Assembly (NCBI GenBank): GCA_003354055.1
Contig: PIVQ01000117.1
Span: forward strand, 1 to 14,304
Direction of reading: 5' to 3'
Length of the DNA: 14,304 bases
Source: Desulfobacteraceae bacterium
GTDB taxonomy: Bacteria; Desulfobacterota; Desulfobacteria; Desulfobacterales; Desulfobacteraceae
Part shown: piece after piece, positions 1 to 7,040 of the stretch
How the letters are laid out: each line of letters starts with the position of its first letter
Numbering within the stretch: position 1 is the first letter of the stretch
Translations under genes and position numbers: made by a program
The notes under the pieces: model-generated
The model's input: the letters and a program-made list of their open reading frames with translations, nothing else
The model's database searches: none
Told to the model about the DNA's origin: nothing

Positions 1-1497
1 CTCCAGAACCAGGGGATTAAAAAAGGAGATTCAGTTGCCATCCTCCTGCCCAATGTCATTCCCTGCCCCGTGGCCTTTTATGCCATCATGAAAATCGGGG
101 CCGTGGCCGTGATGAACAATCCTCTCTACGCGGACCAGGAATTACTTCACCAGTTTAACGACTCCAAATCCACCCATTTAATTACCCTTGATCTTCTGGC
201 CAACCGCATGATTGATCTGAGGCATAAGACAGGTATAAAAAGTATTGTGGTGACCTCCATCGGCGATTACCTGCCCTTCCCCAAGAGCATTCTCTTTCCT
301 TTGGTCAGCCGGAAAAAAGGCCTCAGCGCAAAAGTAAAACCTGCCAAGGACGTATACCAGTGGAAACAGGTCATTCAGCAGTACAGTCAGGCAAAGCCTG
401 TTGCCGTAACCGGCGGACTTAGGTTTGAAGATATTGCCATGTACCAGTACACCGGCGGTACCACAGGGGTCTCCAAAGGCGCCATTCTCACTCATGGCAA
501 CCTGAGTAAGCAGACCCAGCAAATCAACGCCTGGCTGCCTGCGCTCAAGGATAATACAGATGAAATCATGCTTGGGGCGCTTCCCTTTTTCCACGTCATG
601 GGACTGACCGTCTCCATGAACTTTGCCATCACCAAAGGATGGGCCAACGTGCTGGTGCCCAAACCCCAGCCAGAACCCCTTCTGGAGGCCATGGAAAAGT
701 TCAGTCCATCCATTGCCCCTCTGGTACCGACCATGTTCATAGGCGTCCTCAACCACCCAAAAATCTCCAATACCGACTTAAGTTCCATCAAGGCCTGCGT
801 GTCCGGGTCTGCCCCCCTTCCTTTAGAAGTCATCCGGGGGTTTGAGAAAAAGACCGGATCGGTGATTATTGAGGCGTTCGGCATGACGGAATCGTCCCCT
901 GCCACCCATGTAAATCCCTTTAGTGAAGGAAAACGCAAGGTCGGCAGCATAGGCGTTCCCCTGCCCGACACCCTGTGCAAAATTGTGGAGCTGGATGACC
1001 CTGAAAAAGAAATGCCCGTGGGCCAGCCCGGAGAAATGGTGGTCCAGGGTCCTCAGGTTATGCTGGGATACCGGAACATGCCCGAAGAAACCGCAGGGAC
1101 CATTATCAACGGATGGCTCCACACCGGAGACATTGCCATAATGGATGAGGACGGCTATTTTTTCATCGTGGACCGGAAAAAAGACATGATCATCTCCGGG
1201 GGATACAATGTATACCCCAGGGATATTGATGAGGTATTGTTCACCCATCCCAAGGTTATGGAGGCCTGTGCCGTCGGCATTCCCCATCCCGTCCGGGGTG
1301 AACAGATCAAGGCATTTGTGGTGCTGGCGCAAGGCCAGACAGCCACCCCTGAAGAGCTCATTGAGCATTGCGCAGAAAAACTTGCAAAGTACAAGCTGCC
1401 CACCTTGGTAGAGTTCATTGACGAACTGCCCAAGACCAACGTGGGCAAGGTCCTGAGAAAAGATCTTAGGGCCATGGAAGCAGCTAAAAGGAGTTGA
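1..1497 (+). CDS. Long-chain fatty acid--CoA ligase (AMP-forming), 5' truncated by window edge
   Basis: ANL-superfamily acyl-CoA synthetase. It activates a carboxylic acid with ATP to an acyl-adenylate and then transfers it to CoA, in the cytoplasm or at the inner membrane. The frame is open to base 1, so the GTG at 70 is not the true start; 498 residues are visible and about 50 are probably missing. The ATP/AMP-binding loop YTGGTTGVSKGA lies near visible residue 150, GWLHTGD at 371-377, the hinge DRKKD at 391-395, and the C-terminal adenylation lysine in NVGKVL at about 483. The segment NNPLYADQELLHQFNDS is typical of FadD-like long-chain ligases. The gene ends 1 nt before the dienoyl-CoA reductase, whose ribosome-binding site lies inside this gene's last codons, so the two are almost surely co-transcribed. 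Chain-length preference cannot be read from sequence; a medium-chain or aromatic-acid ligase is possible. Confidence 0.95.
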   Translation, partial: LQNQGIKKGDSVAILLPNVIPCPVAFYAIMKIGAVAVMNNPLYADQELLHQFNDSKSTHLITLDLLANRMIDLRHKTGIKSIVVTSIGDYLPFPKSILFPLVSRKKGLSAKVKPAKDVYQWKQVIQQYSQAKPVAVTGGLRFEDIAMYQYTGGTTGVSKGAILTHGNLSKQTQQINAWLPALKDNTDEIMLGALPFFHVMGLTVSMNFAITKGWANVLVPKPQPEPLLEAMEKFSPSIAPLVPTMFIGVLNHPKISNTDLSSIKACVSGSAPLPLEVIRGFEKKTGSVIIEAFGMTESSPATHVNPFSEGKRKVGSIGVPLPDTLCKIVELDDPEKEMPVGQPGEMVVQGPQVMLGYRNMPEETAGTIINGWLHTGDIAIMDEDGYFFIVDRKKDMIISGGYNVYPRDIDEVLFTHPKVMEACAVGIPHPVRGEQIKAFVVLAQGQTATPEELIEHCAEKLAKYKLPTLVEFIDELPKTNVGKVLRKDLRAMEAAKRS

Positions 1498-1498
1498 T

Positions 1499-3499
1499 AT
1501 GTATTCCCATCTGTTCAGTCCCCTTACCGTTAACACCCTGACCCTGAGGAACCGTATTGCATACCCGTCTCTGGGCCTGCTCTTTTCCTATGATACAAAG
1601 CTAAATGACAAGTATTACCATTTCTTTGAAGAAATGGCCCGGGGCGGTGCCGGAATCGTTACCGTGGGCCCTGTGGGGGTGGATTTTATCGGGGCGGGAT
1701 TTGTGCCTCTGTCCCTGGCGCAGGATGAGGCCATTGACTCCTTTGCCAAGGCCACCCGCCTTATCAAGGATCATGGGGCCAGCCCCTGGACCCAGCTTTT
1801 CCACGGCGGCGCTTATACCCATCCGTTTCTCATTAATAACGATACCCCCATGGCCCCCTCTGCGGTATTCTCAAAATACTCCAAGACCACCCCCAAAGAG
1901 ATGAGTATCGAAGACATACAGGGCGTACAGACCGCCTTTGCCGATGCAGCAGCCCGGGCCAAAGAAGCCGGGTTTGAAGGGGTGGAAGTCATCGGATCCG
2001 CGGGCTATCTCATTACTCAGTTCTTATCTCCCCTTAAAAACCTGCGGGAGGATCAGTACGGGGGCAGCTTTGAAAACCGGGTCCGCTTTCCAAGAGAAAT
2101 CATTGAAATGATACGGGACCGTGTGGGCCCTGATTATCCCATCGGCGTGAGAATGGCGGGCAATGATTTTGTGGAGGGCTCCACAACCGATGAAACCACC
2201 CCGCGTGTGGCAAAGGTTTACGAGGCGGCCGGAGCAGATATCCTCAATGTCACGGGCGGCTGGCATGAATCAAAGATCCCGCAACTGCCCATGGATCTGC
2301 CAAGATCTGGTTTCTCGTTTCTGGCCATGAACATCAAACAGGCCGTGTCCATACCTGTCATGGCCTCCAACCGCATCACCACCCCGGATCAGGCTGAAAA
2401 AATCCTCAGGGACGGCCAGGCCGACATGGTCAACCTGGGACGGGTACTTATTGCAGATCCCTTCTGGCCTGAAAAGGCAAAGCAGGGGAAACCGGAAGAA
2501 ATCCGTCCCTGCGTGGCCTGTTCCCAGGGCTGTACGGATGAGTTGTTCAACGGCAGGCCGGTCTCCTGCATCGGTAATGCCAGGGCCGGGTTTGAAGGGG
2601 AACGCAAAATAGTCCCCACAAAGCATCCCGGAAAAATCATGATTGCAGGAGCAGGAATGGCAGGACTTGAAGCGGCTGTCACCGCAGTCCGGGCCGGGCA
2701 CTCGGTCACCCTCTATGACAAAGCCCCTGATATCGGCGGCCAGATCTATATTGCGGCTGCCCCGCCCCATAAAAGCGAACTGCTTGAGTACATACGATAT
2801 TACAGGGCCATGCTGAAGAAGTATAAGGTTAAAGTACGCCTGAACACCGAGGTAACCCGGGAACTGATTGCCAAAGAATCCCCGGACCATCTCATTATCT
2901 CACAGGGTGCCGCCCCTCTGGAACCGCCCATAGACGGAATTGATGATAAAAGCGTACTATCGTCCTGGGATGTGCTGGCCAAGGATCCTGTCTTAGGCAA
3001 ACGGGTGGCCGTCATCGGCGGCGGTGCCGTCGGCCTTGAAACCGCCCATTTTGCCGCGGCAAAAGGCTGCCTCTCCCCTGAGATGCTTCACTTTCTCATG
3101 ACTTACGAGGCACTGGATCCAGAGCGCCTGCGCCAATACATGTTTAAAGGCACCTCAAAGGTGACTGTCTTTGAAATGCTTGAAAGAGCAGGCCAGGACG
3201 TAGGTAAATCCACCCGCTGGATTCTCATGGGGAATCTGGACCGCCATGGCGTGGATATTAAAACCTCTGCAAAAGTTTTGTCCATAAAAGACGGTGCGGT
3301 TACATTTGAGCAGGGCGGCGACATTAAAACCCAAAGTTTTGATACGGTGATTATGGCAGCCGGATCACGGGCGGTTAACACCCTGGAGCCTGTGGCGGAA
3401 GAGTTGGCTGTCCCCTGCTCCGTCATTGGGGACAGCCTTAAGGTCGGCAGAATAAACGATGCCATCCACGGCGGATTTCTGACGGCAGCAAATTTATAG
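1499..3499 (+). CDS. fadH: 2,4-dienoyl-CoA reductase, FadH-type NADPH/NADH:flavin oxidoreductase
   Basis: Reduces 2,4-dienoyl-CoA intermediates from unsaturated fatty acids so that beta-oxidation can continue. The 666 residues follow the E. coli FadH plan (about 672). An FMN-binding TIM barrel covers about 1-330, and a 4Fe-4S motif C338-x2-C341-x3-C345-x11-C357 matches FadH spacing. An FAD Rossmann motif GAGMAG starts at 384 and a second nucleotide-binding motif GGGAVG at 507. The two catalytic barrel residues of FadH appear as Y170 (GYLITQF) and H256 (GWHESKIP), 86 residues apart as in E. coli Y166/H252. After GGGAVG there is an insert (about 521-550) that I associate with anaerobe members related to Bai-type reductases, so the substrate could be another enoyl or enone thioester. 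The AAAAGGAG ribosome-binding site (1486-1493) sits inside the ligase gene, indicating tight coupling. A hairpin terminator follows. Confidence 0.9.
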   Translation: MYSHLFSPLTVNTLTLRNRIAYPSLGLLFSYDTKLNDKYYHFFEEMARGGAGIVTVGPVGVDFIGAGFVPLSLAQDEAIDSFAKATRLIKDHGASPWTQLFHGGAYTHPFLINNDTPMAPSAVFSKYSKTTPKEMSIEDIQGVQTAFADAAARAKEAGFEGVEVIGSAGYLITQFLSPLKNLREDQYGGSFENRVRFPREIIEMIRDRVGPDYPIGVRMAGNDFVEGSTTDETTPRVAKVYEAAGADILNVTGGWHESKIPQLPMDLPRSGFSFLAMNIKQAVSIPVMASNRITTPDQAEKILRDGQADMVNLGRVLIADPFWPEKAKQGKPEEIRPCVACSQGCTDELFNGRPVSCIGNARAGFEGERKIVPTKHPGKIMIAGAGMAGLEAAVTAVRAGHSVTLYDKAPDIGGQIYIAAAPPHKSELLEYIRYYRAMLKKYKVKVRLNTEVTRELIAKESPDHLIISQGAAPLEPPIDGIDDKSVLSSWDVLAKDPVLGKRVAVIGGGAVGLETAHFAAAKGCLSPEMLHFLMTYEALDPERLRQYMFKGTSKVTVFEMLERAGQDVGKSTRWILMGNLDRHGVDIKTSAKVLSIKDGAVTFEQGGDIKTQSFDTVIMAAGSRAVNTLEPVAEELAVPCSVIGDSLKVGRINDAIHGGFLTAANL

Positions 3500-3508
3500 A
3501 TTAATTAT

Positions 3509-3544
3509 AACCGCCCCTTGTCCGGTTCCCGGAAAGGGGCGGTT
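3509..3544 (+). terminator. Hairpin terminator after fadH-like gene
   Basis: A perfect 11-bp stem, AACCGCCCCTT (3509-3519) pairing with AAGGGGCGGTT (3534-3544), with a 14-nt loop, begins 9 nt after the reductase stop codon. The downstream T-run is short (TTT, then CACTT), so it is a strong hairpin but not a textbook intrinsic terminator. Confidence 0.7.
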
Positions 3545-3574
3545 TCACTTAAAAAAATCAATATTTTCATTACC

Positions 3575-3622
3575 TGTCAATTCAGTTGTCAATTCAGTTG
3601 CCAATTCAGTTGTCAATTCAGT
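3575..3622. repeat. Four tandem 12-bp direct repeats upstream of a solute-binding protein gene
   Basis: Four head-to-tail copies of TGTCAATTCAGT at 3575, 3587, 3599 and 3611. The third copy has a single change (TGCCAATTCAGT). The last copy supplies the -35 hexamer of the promoter annotated next. At 12 bp the period is near but not equal to one helical turn. It could be a binding array for a regulator or a slippage-prone promoter tract; the sequence does not decide. Confidence 0.9.
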
Positions 3623-3639
3623 TAAAATTCCTGTATAAT
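3610..3639 (+). promoter_or_regulatory. Sigma70-type promoter for the solute-binding protein gene
   Basis: TTGTCA (3610-3615) and TATAAT (3634-3639) are separated by 18 bp. The -10 is a perfect consensus match and the -35 matches 5 of 6. Transcription would start near 3646, giving a leader of about 44 nt before the GTG start at 3690. The -35 lies at the junction of the third and fourth 12-bp repeats. Confidence 0.7.
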
Positions 3640-3689
3640 TATTCGTTAAAATCACAGACAATAATCTCACTCACAATCAGAGGTGACAT

Positions 3690-4451
3690 GTGAAAGCGAA
3701 AATCGCCTTACTCGGGATTCTCTTTTTATTGGCATCAGGCACAGCCGGGCTCAGTAATGACAAGGTGCGGCTGACCAATGGAGAATGGCCGCCATACACC
3801 TCACAGCAACTGCCCAACTACGGTATCATGTCGAAAATCATCACCGAAGCCTTTGCCCTGACCGGTATAAAAGTGGAATACACATTTTTCGACTCATGGA
3901 AACGATGTTACGTACTGGCGCAAAAAGGACGATTCGATGGGTCACTGGGCTGGACATATACCAAGAAACGGGAAAAGGATTTTTATTTTTCCGATCCTGT
4001 CATTGCCCATAAAAATGTTCTGTTCCATCTGAAGTCCACACCATTTGACTGGGAACTATTTACCGATTTAAAAGATCTGCGCATCAGCGTTACCAATGCC
4101 TATTTTTATGGGGATGGATTTGACAATGCATTGGACAGGGGTCAGATCACAGCCTTTATCGTGTATAAGGATATTATCCATTTCCGCAACCTGCTCCAGA
4201 ACAGAACCGATATTTTTCCCATGGATGATAAAGTAGGAGATTACCTGCTTCGATCTGAATTTTCCCCGAAAGAACAAAAACTGATCACCCACCATCCAAA
4301 GCCTGTGGGAGAATTTGCAACCGGCCTTGTGATTTCAAAACAGATTGACAAAGATCGGGCAATCCATCTGATAAAAGCCTTTAACAAAGGACTGGCGCAT
4401 CTGAAGCAAACCGGGAAATACCAAAAACTTATTGTACAACACACCCCCTGA
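3690..4451 (+). CDS. Orphan periplasmic solute-binding protein, family 3 (PBPb-like)
   Basis: A 253-residue exported protein. A lysine-containing N-terminus and a hydrophobic stretch (residues 5-16) followed by small residues indicate a signal peptide cleaved near 18-21. The mature part begins with RLTNGEWPPYTS, and further on WKRCYVLAQKGRFDGSLGWTYTKKREKDFYFSDPV is a hallmark pattern of the amino-acid/polar-solute binding family 3. No permease or ATPase gene is adjacent, so it is either an orphan binding protein serving a transporter elsewhere or a ligand sensor. The start is GTG at 3690, preceded by AGAGG (3679-3683). An ATG two bases earlier reads straight into TGA and cannot be the start. 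The gene has its own promoter. The ligand is unknown. Confidence 0.88.
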   Translation: MKAKIALLGILFLLASGTAGLSNDKVRLTNGEWPPYTSQQLPNYGIMSKIITEAFALTGIKVEYTFFDSWKRCYVLAQKGRFDGSLGWTYTKKREKDFYFSDPVIAHKNVLFHLKSTPFDWELFTDLKDLRISVTNAYFYGDGFDNALDRGQITAFIVYKDIIHFRNLLQNRTDIFPMDDKVGDYLLRSEFSPKEQKLITHHPKPVGEFATGLVISKQIDKDRAIHLIKAFNKGLAHLKQTGKYQKLIVQHTP

Positions 4452-4533
4452 TTCTTTGACCTTGACGCCTTGTAGAATAGCCGTAAATAGTTTAAATTTA
4501 TACATCTGCTAACTTTTACCGAAAGAGGATCCA

Positions 4534-5022
4534 ATGACACGAATTAAACCCGTTATTTTTTTCTGGCTTGCTATTTTTCTATTTTTCTCAATCCCGGCCA
4601 TGGCTCAGGATTTTCCGTGGATTGATGATTTCAACAAGCAGGCAGCCGAGGATATAGAGACCTTTAAGAACAAGATGGCCAAACGCTTCTCTGCCGATCT
4701 GGAACAGGTAGAAACAATTTTCAAAGATGTAAAAACAGCGTCAGACGCCTATATGACCTATAAATTAGGAGAGATGTCAGGCAAACCCGCCTCTGAAGTT
4801 GCCAAAACATACGGAAAAGGAAAGGCCAAAGGATGGGGCGCCCTTGCCAAAAGCCTGGGTATCAAACCCGGTTCCGAAGAGTTCCATGCCCTTAAAAAAG
4901 GCCACGACCTTGACCGCCCGGCACAATACAGCGACAGCGATGATGACGATGACAACGGCAAAGGGAAGGGCAAGGGCAAGGGAAAAGGAAAGGGGAAAAA
5001 TAAGAATAAGAAAGACAAATAG
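4534..5022 (+). CDS. Small secreted protein with Asp run and (Gly-Lys)7 tail, function unknown
   Basis: 162 residues. A hydrophobic N-terminus ending PAMA-QDF predicts signal-peptide cleavage after A24. Residues 25-80 look helical and charged. The segment KGKAKGWGALAKSLGIKPGSEEFHALKKGHDL (about 95-126) is the only motif-like part; I recall similar segments in unnamed secreted proteins of sulfate and metal reducers but cannot name a family. The tail is strongly polarised: DSDDDDD (134-140) directly followed by seven Gly-Lys pairs (142-155) and NKNKKDK. AAGAGGA at 4523-4529 is a good ribosome-binding site. The 82-bp gap after the binding-protein gene has no clear promoter (only a weak TTGACG at 4462), so co-transcription from the upstream promoter is possible. 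Metal binding, polyanion binding or cell-surface attachment are guesses only. Confidence 0.82.
   Translation: MTRIKPVIFFWLAIFLFFSIPAMAQDFPWIDDFNKQAAEDIETFKNKMAKRFSADLEQVETIFKDVKTASDAYMTYKLGEMSGKPASEVAKTYGKGKAKGWGALAKSLGIKPGSEEFHALKKGHDLDRPAQYSDSDDDDDNGKGKGKGKGKGKGKNKNKKDK
4957..4998 (+). repeat. Low-complexity (Gly-Lys)7 coding repeat
   Basis: Seven GGN-AAR codon pairs in a row encode GKGKGKGKGKGKGK. The plus strand is almost pure purine from here to about 5017. A 6-bp period like this can expand or contract by slippage without breaking the frame. Confidence 0.85.
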
Positions 5023-5049
5023 CTGCGGCAGGATGCCCCTGCCACAGCT
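5021..5049. terminator. Shared (bidirectional) terminator hairpin between convergent genes
   Basis: AGCTGCGGCAGG (5021-5032) pairs with CCTGCCACAGCT (5038-5049), 11 of 12 pairs, with a 5-nt loop. On the plus strand a T-rich stretch follows (TCGACTTTCTTTATTT). On the minus strand the complement of 5000-5020 is also T-rich. It sits between the converging secreted-protein and carbonic-anhydrase-like genes and could end both transcripts. Confidence 0.7.
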
Positions 5050-5071
5050 ATCGACTTTCTTTATTTGAGCA

Positions 5072-5596
5072 TCAGCCGACAAGCTTCATGGGCTGATCCA
5101 GATGTTTCTTTGCCAGGTCCACATAGACCTGTTTACCGTAGGTCCATAGCTCCCGGTCCCCGTCATTGACATCCCGGACTGTTTTGGCAGGATTCCCCAC
5201 TGCCACGGCATAGGACGGGATTTTCTGGTTGGCCCGGACCAGACTTCCTTCCCCTACAATGGACCATTCCCCGGTCTCGGAAAAGATACTGAGAATGGCC
5301 CCCATGCCGATGACGGAAAAATCGCCGATGATGTTACCGTGGAGAACAGCCCCATGGCCCAAGGTAACGCTCTTGCCGATCAGATGAAGACCCTTGGGCG
5401 GGGCATGGATAATGACACCCTCTTCAACGGCAGTGCCGTTTCCGATTTCGATCTTTCCGTAATCCCCCCTTATGATAGCGCCGTGACCCACATAGCAGTT
5501 GTCGCCGATGGTCACGTCGCCGATAACCTGCGCGGTTTCACTTACATATGAATCCTTGCCGATCCTAGGTGAATTTCCGTCAAATTCAAAGAGCAT
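5072..5596 (-). CDS. Gamma-carbonic-anhydrase-like hexapeptide-repeat protein (PaaY/CaiE group)
   Basis: 174 residues forming a left-handed beta-helix: hexapeptide repeats such as VIGDVTIGDNCYVGHGAIIRGD run through about 11-130, then a C-terminal helix. The zinc ligands expected for the gamma class are present as H64, H81 and H86 (IIHAPP and GHGAVLHG), and the R43-x-D45 pair at the trimer interface is kept. It could hydrate CO2 or, as reported for PaaY, hydrolyse acyl-CoA thioesters; sequence alone does not separate these. A perfect AAGGAGGT precedes the ATG. It lies 40 nt downstream of the acyl-CoA dehydrogenase on the same strand, so it is probably the last gene of that operon, which favours a role in acyl-CoA metabolism or CO2/bicarbonate supply. 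Confidence 0.9.
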   Translation of the reverse strand: MLFEFDGNSPRIGKDSYVSETAQVIGDVTIGDNCYVGHGAIIRGDYGKIEIGNGTAVEEGVIIHAPPKGLHLIGKSVTLGHGAVLHGNIIGDFSVIGMGAILSIFSETGEWSIVGEGSLVRANQKIPSYAVAVGNPAKTVRDVNDGDRELWTYGKQVYVDLAKKHLDQPMKLVG

Positions 5597-5636
5597 GGGA
5601 CCTCCTTATCCTTATAGATGCGATTAAAATCCAGGA

Positions 5637-6788
5637 TCAAAATCCGTAGGTTTTGGTAATGATCTCACTCATGACTTCGCTGGCACCGCCGCCGATGGAG
5701 ATGAGGCGAGCATCCCTGAACCGTCTGGAGATCCGCATATCATTCATGAATCCCATACCACCGAACATCTGGAGGCAACCTGAGGTGACATCGTTGAGCA
5801 GATTGCCCCCCAGCAGTTTACCCATGGAAATTTCCCTTGTGGGATCCTGGCCTGCTATTTTCATCCGTACGATATGGTAGGCCATCTGCTGCATGGTTTC
5901 GGCCTCTGCCAGCCAATGGGCCAGGCGATGACGGAGCACCTGTTTTTTGATCAGGGGTTTGCCGAAGACAATACGTCCCCGCAGATACTCTATGGTCTCT
6001 TTAATGGTTTCCTGAACCCCGATATAGGCCATGGGCAATACGGCAAACCGCTCATGCTGGAACTGTTGCATCTGCTGAATAAAGCCTTCGCCTTCGATAC
6101 CGATAAGATTTTCCGCCGGGATCTTCATATTGTCAAAGTAGATCTCAGCGGTGTCTGAGCTGCGCATGCCCAGTTTGTCCAGTTTTTTGGAGACTGAATA
6201 CCCCTTGATATTTGTAGGAACGACAAAAAGACTGAAACTATGATAACCGGATTCATCAGACGTCCGGGCCAGAAGGGTTAAAAAATCGGCCTGGAGACCA
6301 TTGGTAATAAACGTTTTGGACCCGTTAAGGATATAGTGATCCCCTTCCCGCCTGGCAGTGGTCTTAAGGGCTGCCACATCAGATCCGGCATCCGGTTCGG
6401 TCACGGCAATGGCAGCAACCATCTCGCCTTTGATCGCCGGTTTAAGATAGGTGTCCTTGATATATTCGGATCCGAACTGCGCAAGAGCAGGTGTGGCCAT
6501 ATTGGACTGAACGGCAATGGCCATGGGAATCCCCCAGCAGTGAATCCTGGCACATTCTTCCATAACAACGGCTTCATACCAATAATCCAGGCCTTCACCG
6601 CCGTATTTCTCATCGTACCGGATCCCTAAAAAACCCAGTTCCCCCATCTTTCTGAAAATATCATGGAGAGGCGTAAAGCCTTCTTCTTCCCATTGATCCA
6701 CATTCGGGTTGATCTCTTTGTTGACAAAATCCCTGACAGCTTTACGAACCAGGTCGTGCTCCTTGTTGAAATAAATCTCGCTTCCCAT
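5637..6788 (-). CDS. Acyl-CoA dehydrogenase with helix-G type catalytic glutamate
   Basis: 383 residues, the usual family length. It oxidises acyl-CoA to 2-enoyl-CoA using FAD and passes electrons to electron-transfer flavoprotein. Family signatures are AVTEPDAGSDVAALKTTA (about 128-145), LGMRSSDTAEIYFDN (206-220), the FGKP/RHRLAHWLAE segment (275-295) and MFGGMGFMND (341-350). At the position where medium- and short-chain enzymes carry the catalytic Glu (YEGT) this protein has IGGGASE (365-371), with Gly at that site. Instead there is an ER pair in QHERF with E246, the place of the catalytic base in isovaleryl-CoA and long-chain acyl-CoA dehydrogenases. The substrate may therefore be branched or long-chain, but this is inference. 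AAGGA precedes the ATG by 6 nt. It is preceded by a 21-codon carboxyltransferase-like remnant and followed by the carbonic-anhydrase-like gene. Confidence 0.94.
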   Translation of the reverse strand: MGSEIYFNKEHDLVRKAVRDFVNKEINPNVDQWEEEGFTPLHDIFRKMGELGFLGIRYDEKYGGEGLDYWYEAVVMEECARIHCWGIPMAIAVQSNMATPALAQFGSEYIKDTYLKPAIKGEMVAAIAVTEPDAGSDVAALKTTARREGDHYILNGSKTFITNGLQADFLTLLARTSDESGYHSFSLFVVPTNIKGYSVSKKLDKLGMRSSDTAEIYFDNMKIPAENLIGIEGEGFIQQMQQFQHERFAVLPMAYIGVQETIKETIEYLRGRIVFGKPLIKKQVLRHRLAHWLAEAETMQQMAYHIVRMKIAGQDPTREISMGKLLGGNLLNDVTSGCLQMFGGMGFMNDMRISRRFRDARLISIGGGASEVMSEIITKTYGF

Positions 6789-6830
6789 GGGTTATCCTTT
6801 ATGTTTTGAATGTTACTTAATCTTATAGAA

Positions 6831-6896
6831 TCAGGCCTTATAGTTGGTCTTAAAAGTTTCTGAATTAACGTCTATCCGGGTTTCAATCACATCCAT
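6831..6896 (-). pseudogene. 21-codon remnant resembling the N-terminus of an acyl-CoA carboxylase carboxyltransferase (beta) subunit
   Basis: An ATG with AAGGA upstream (7-8 nt spacing) opens a 21-codon frame that begins MDVIETRIDVNSETFKTN and ends Y-K-A-TGA. The start resembles N-termini of methylcrotonyl-/acyl-CoA carboxylase beta subunits (pattern V-I-x-T/S-x-I-D-x-x-S-x-x-F-x-x-N-x-x-A), which run to over 500 residues. The match breaks off where the family continues, and only 42 nt separate the TGA from the dehydrogenase ATG. The simplest reading is an internal deletion that removed nearly the whole gene but left its translation start. Alternatively it is now a leader peptide. The family match is from memory and rests on about 20 residues. 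Confidence 0.5.
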
Positions 6897-7013
6897 AACG
6901 GGCGTCCTTATATTTAGGTTGTTCTGTGTTAAAAGGGGACGAACCTGTTGGGGAACCTAAGGAATCGTTTTGTTTTATGAAAAACAACACCCCGCTCCCT
7001 TTTCTATATTTAA

Positions 7014-7040
7014 ATTATAGCACGACTATTTTAAAGTCAA
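7014..7040 (-). promoter_or_regulatory. Extended -10 promoter for the acyl-CoA dehydrogenase operon
   Basis: Read on the minus strand, TTGACT (7040-7035) is followed after 15 bp by TATAAT (7019-7014). The bases TGC directly in front of the -10 make a perfect extended -10 (TGnTATAAT). Transcription would start near 7007, about 110 nt before the carboxyltransferase-like remnant and about 220 nt before the dehydrogenase ATG. Confidence 0.6.

Noticed and set aside
178..1536. Long minus-strand open frames (about 162-237 residues) opposite the acyl-CoA ligase.
   Set aside because: They are shadows of a strongly supported plus-strand gene, have no ribosome-binding sites and show no recognisable domains.
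3575..3622. Tandem repeats considered as a CRISPR array.
   Set aside because: The 12-bp units are directly adjacent with no spacers.
3688..3693. ATG-TGA two bases before the GTG of the solute-binding protein, considered as a start-stop regulatory element.
   Set aside because: A six-base overlap arises easily by chance, and nothing else suggests translational control here.
6914..6960. TTAGGTT/AACCTAA inverted repeat upstream of the carboxyltransferase-like remnant, considered as a riboswitch stem.
   Set aside because: Only 7 bp with a 33-nt loop and no known riboswitch motif recognised.
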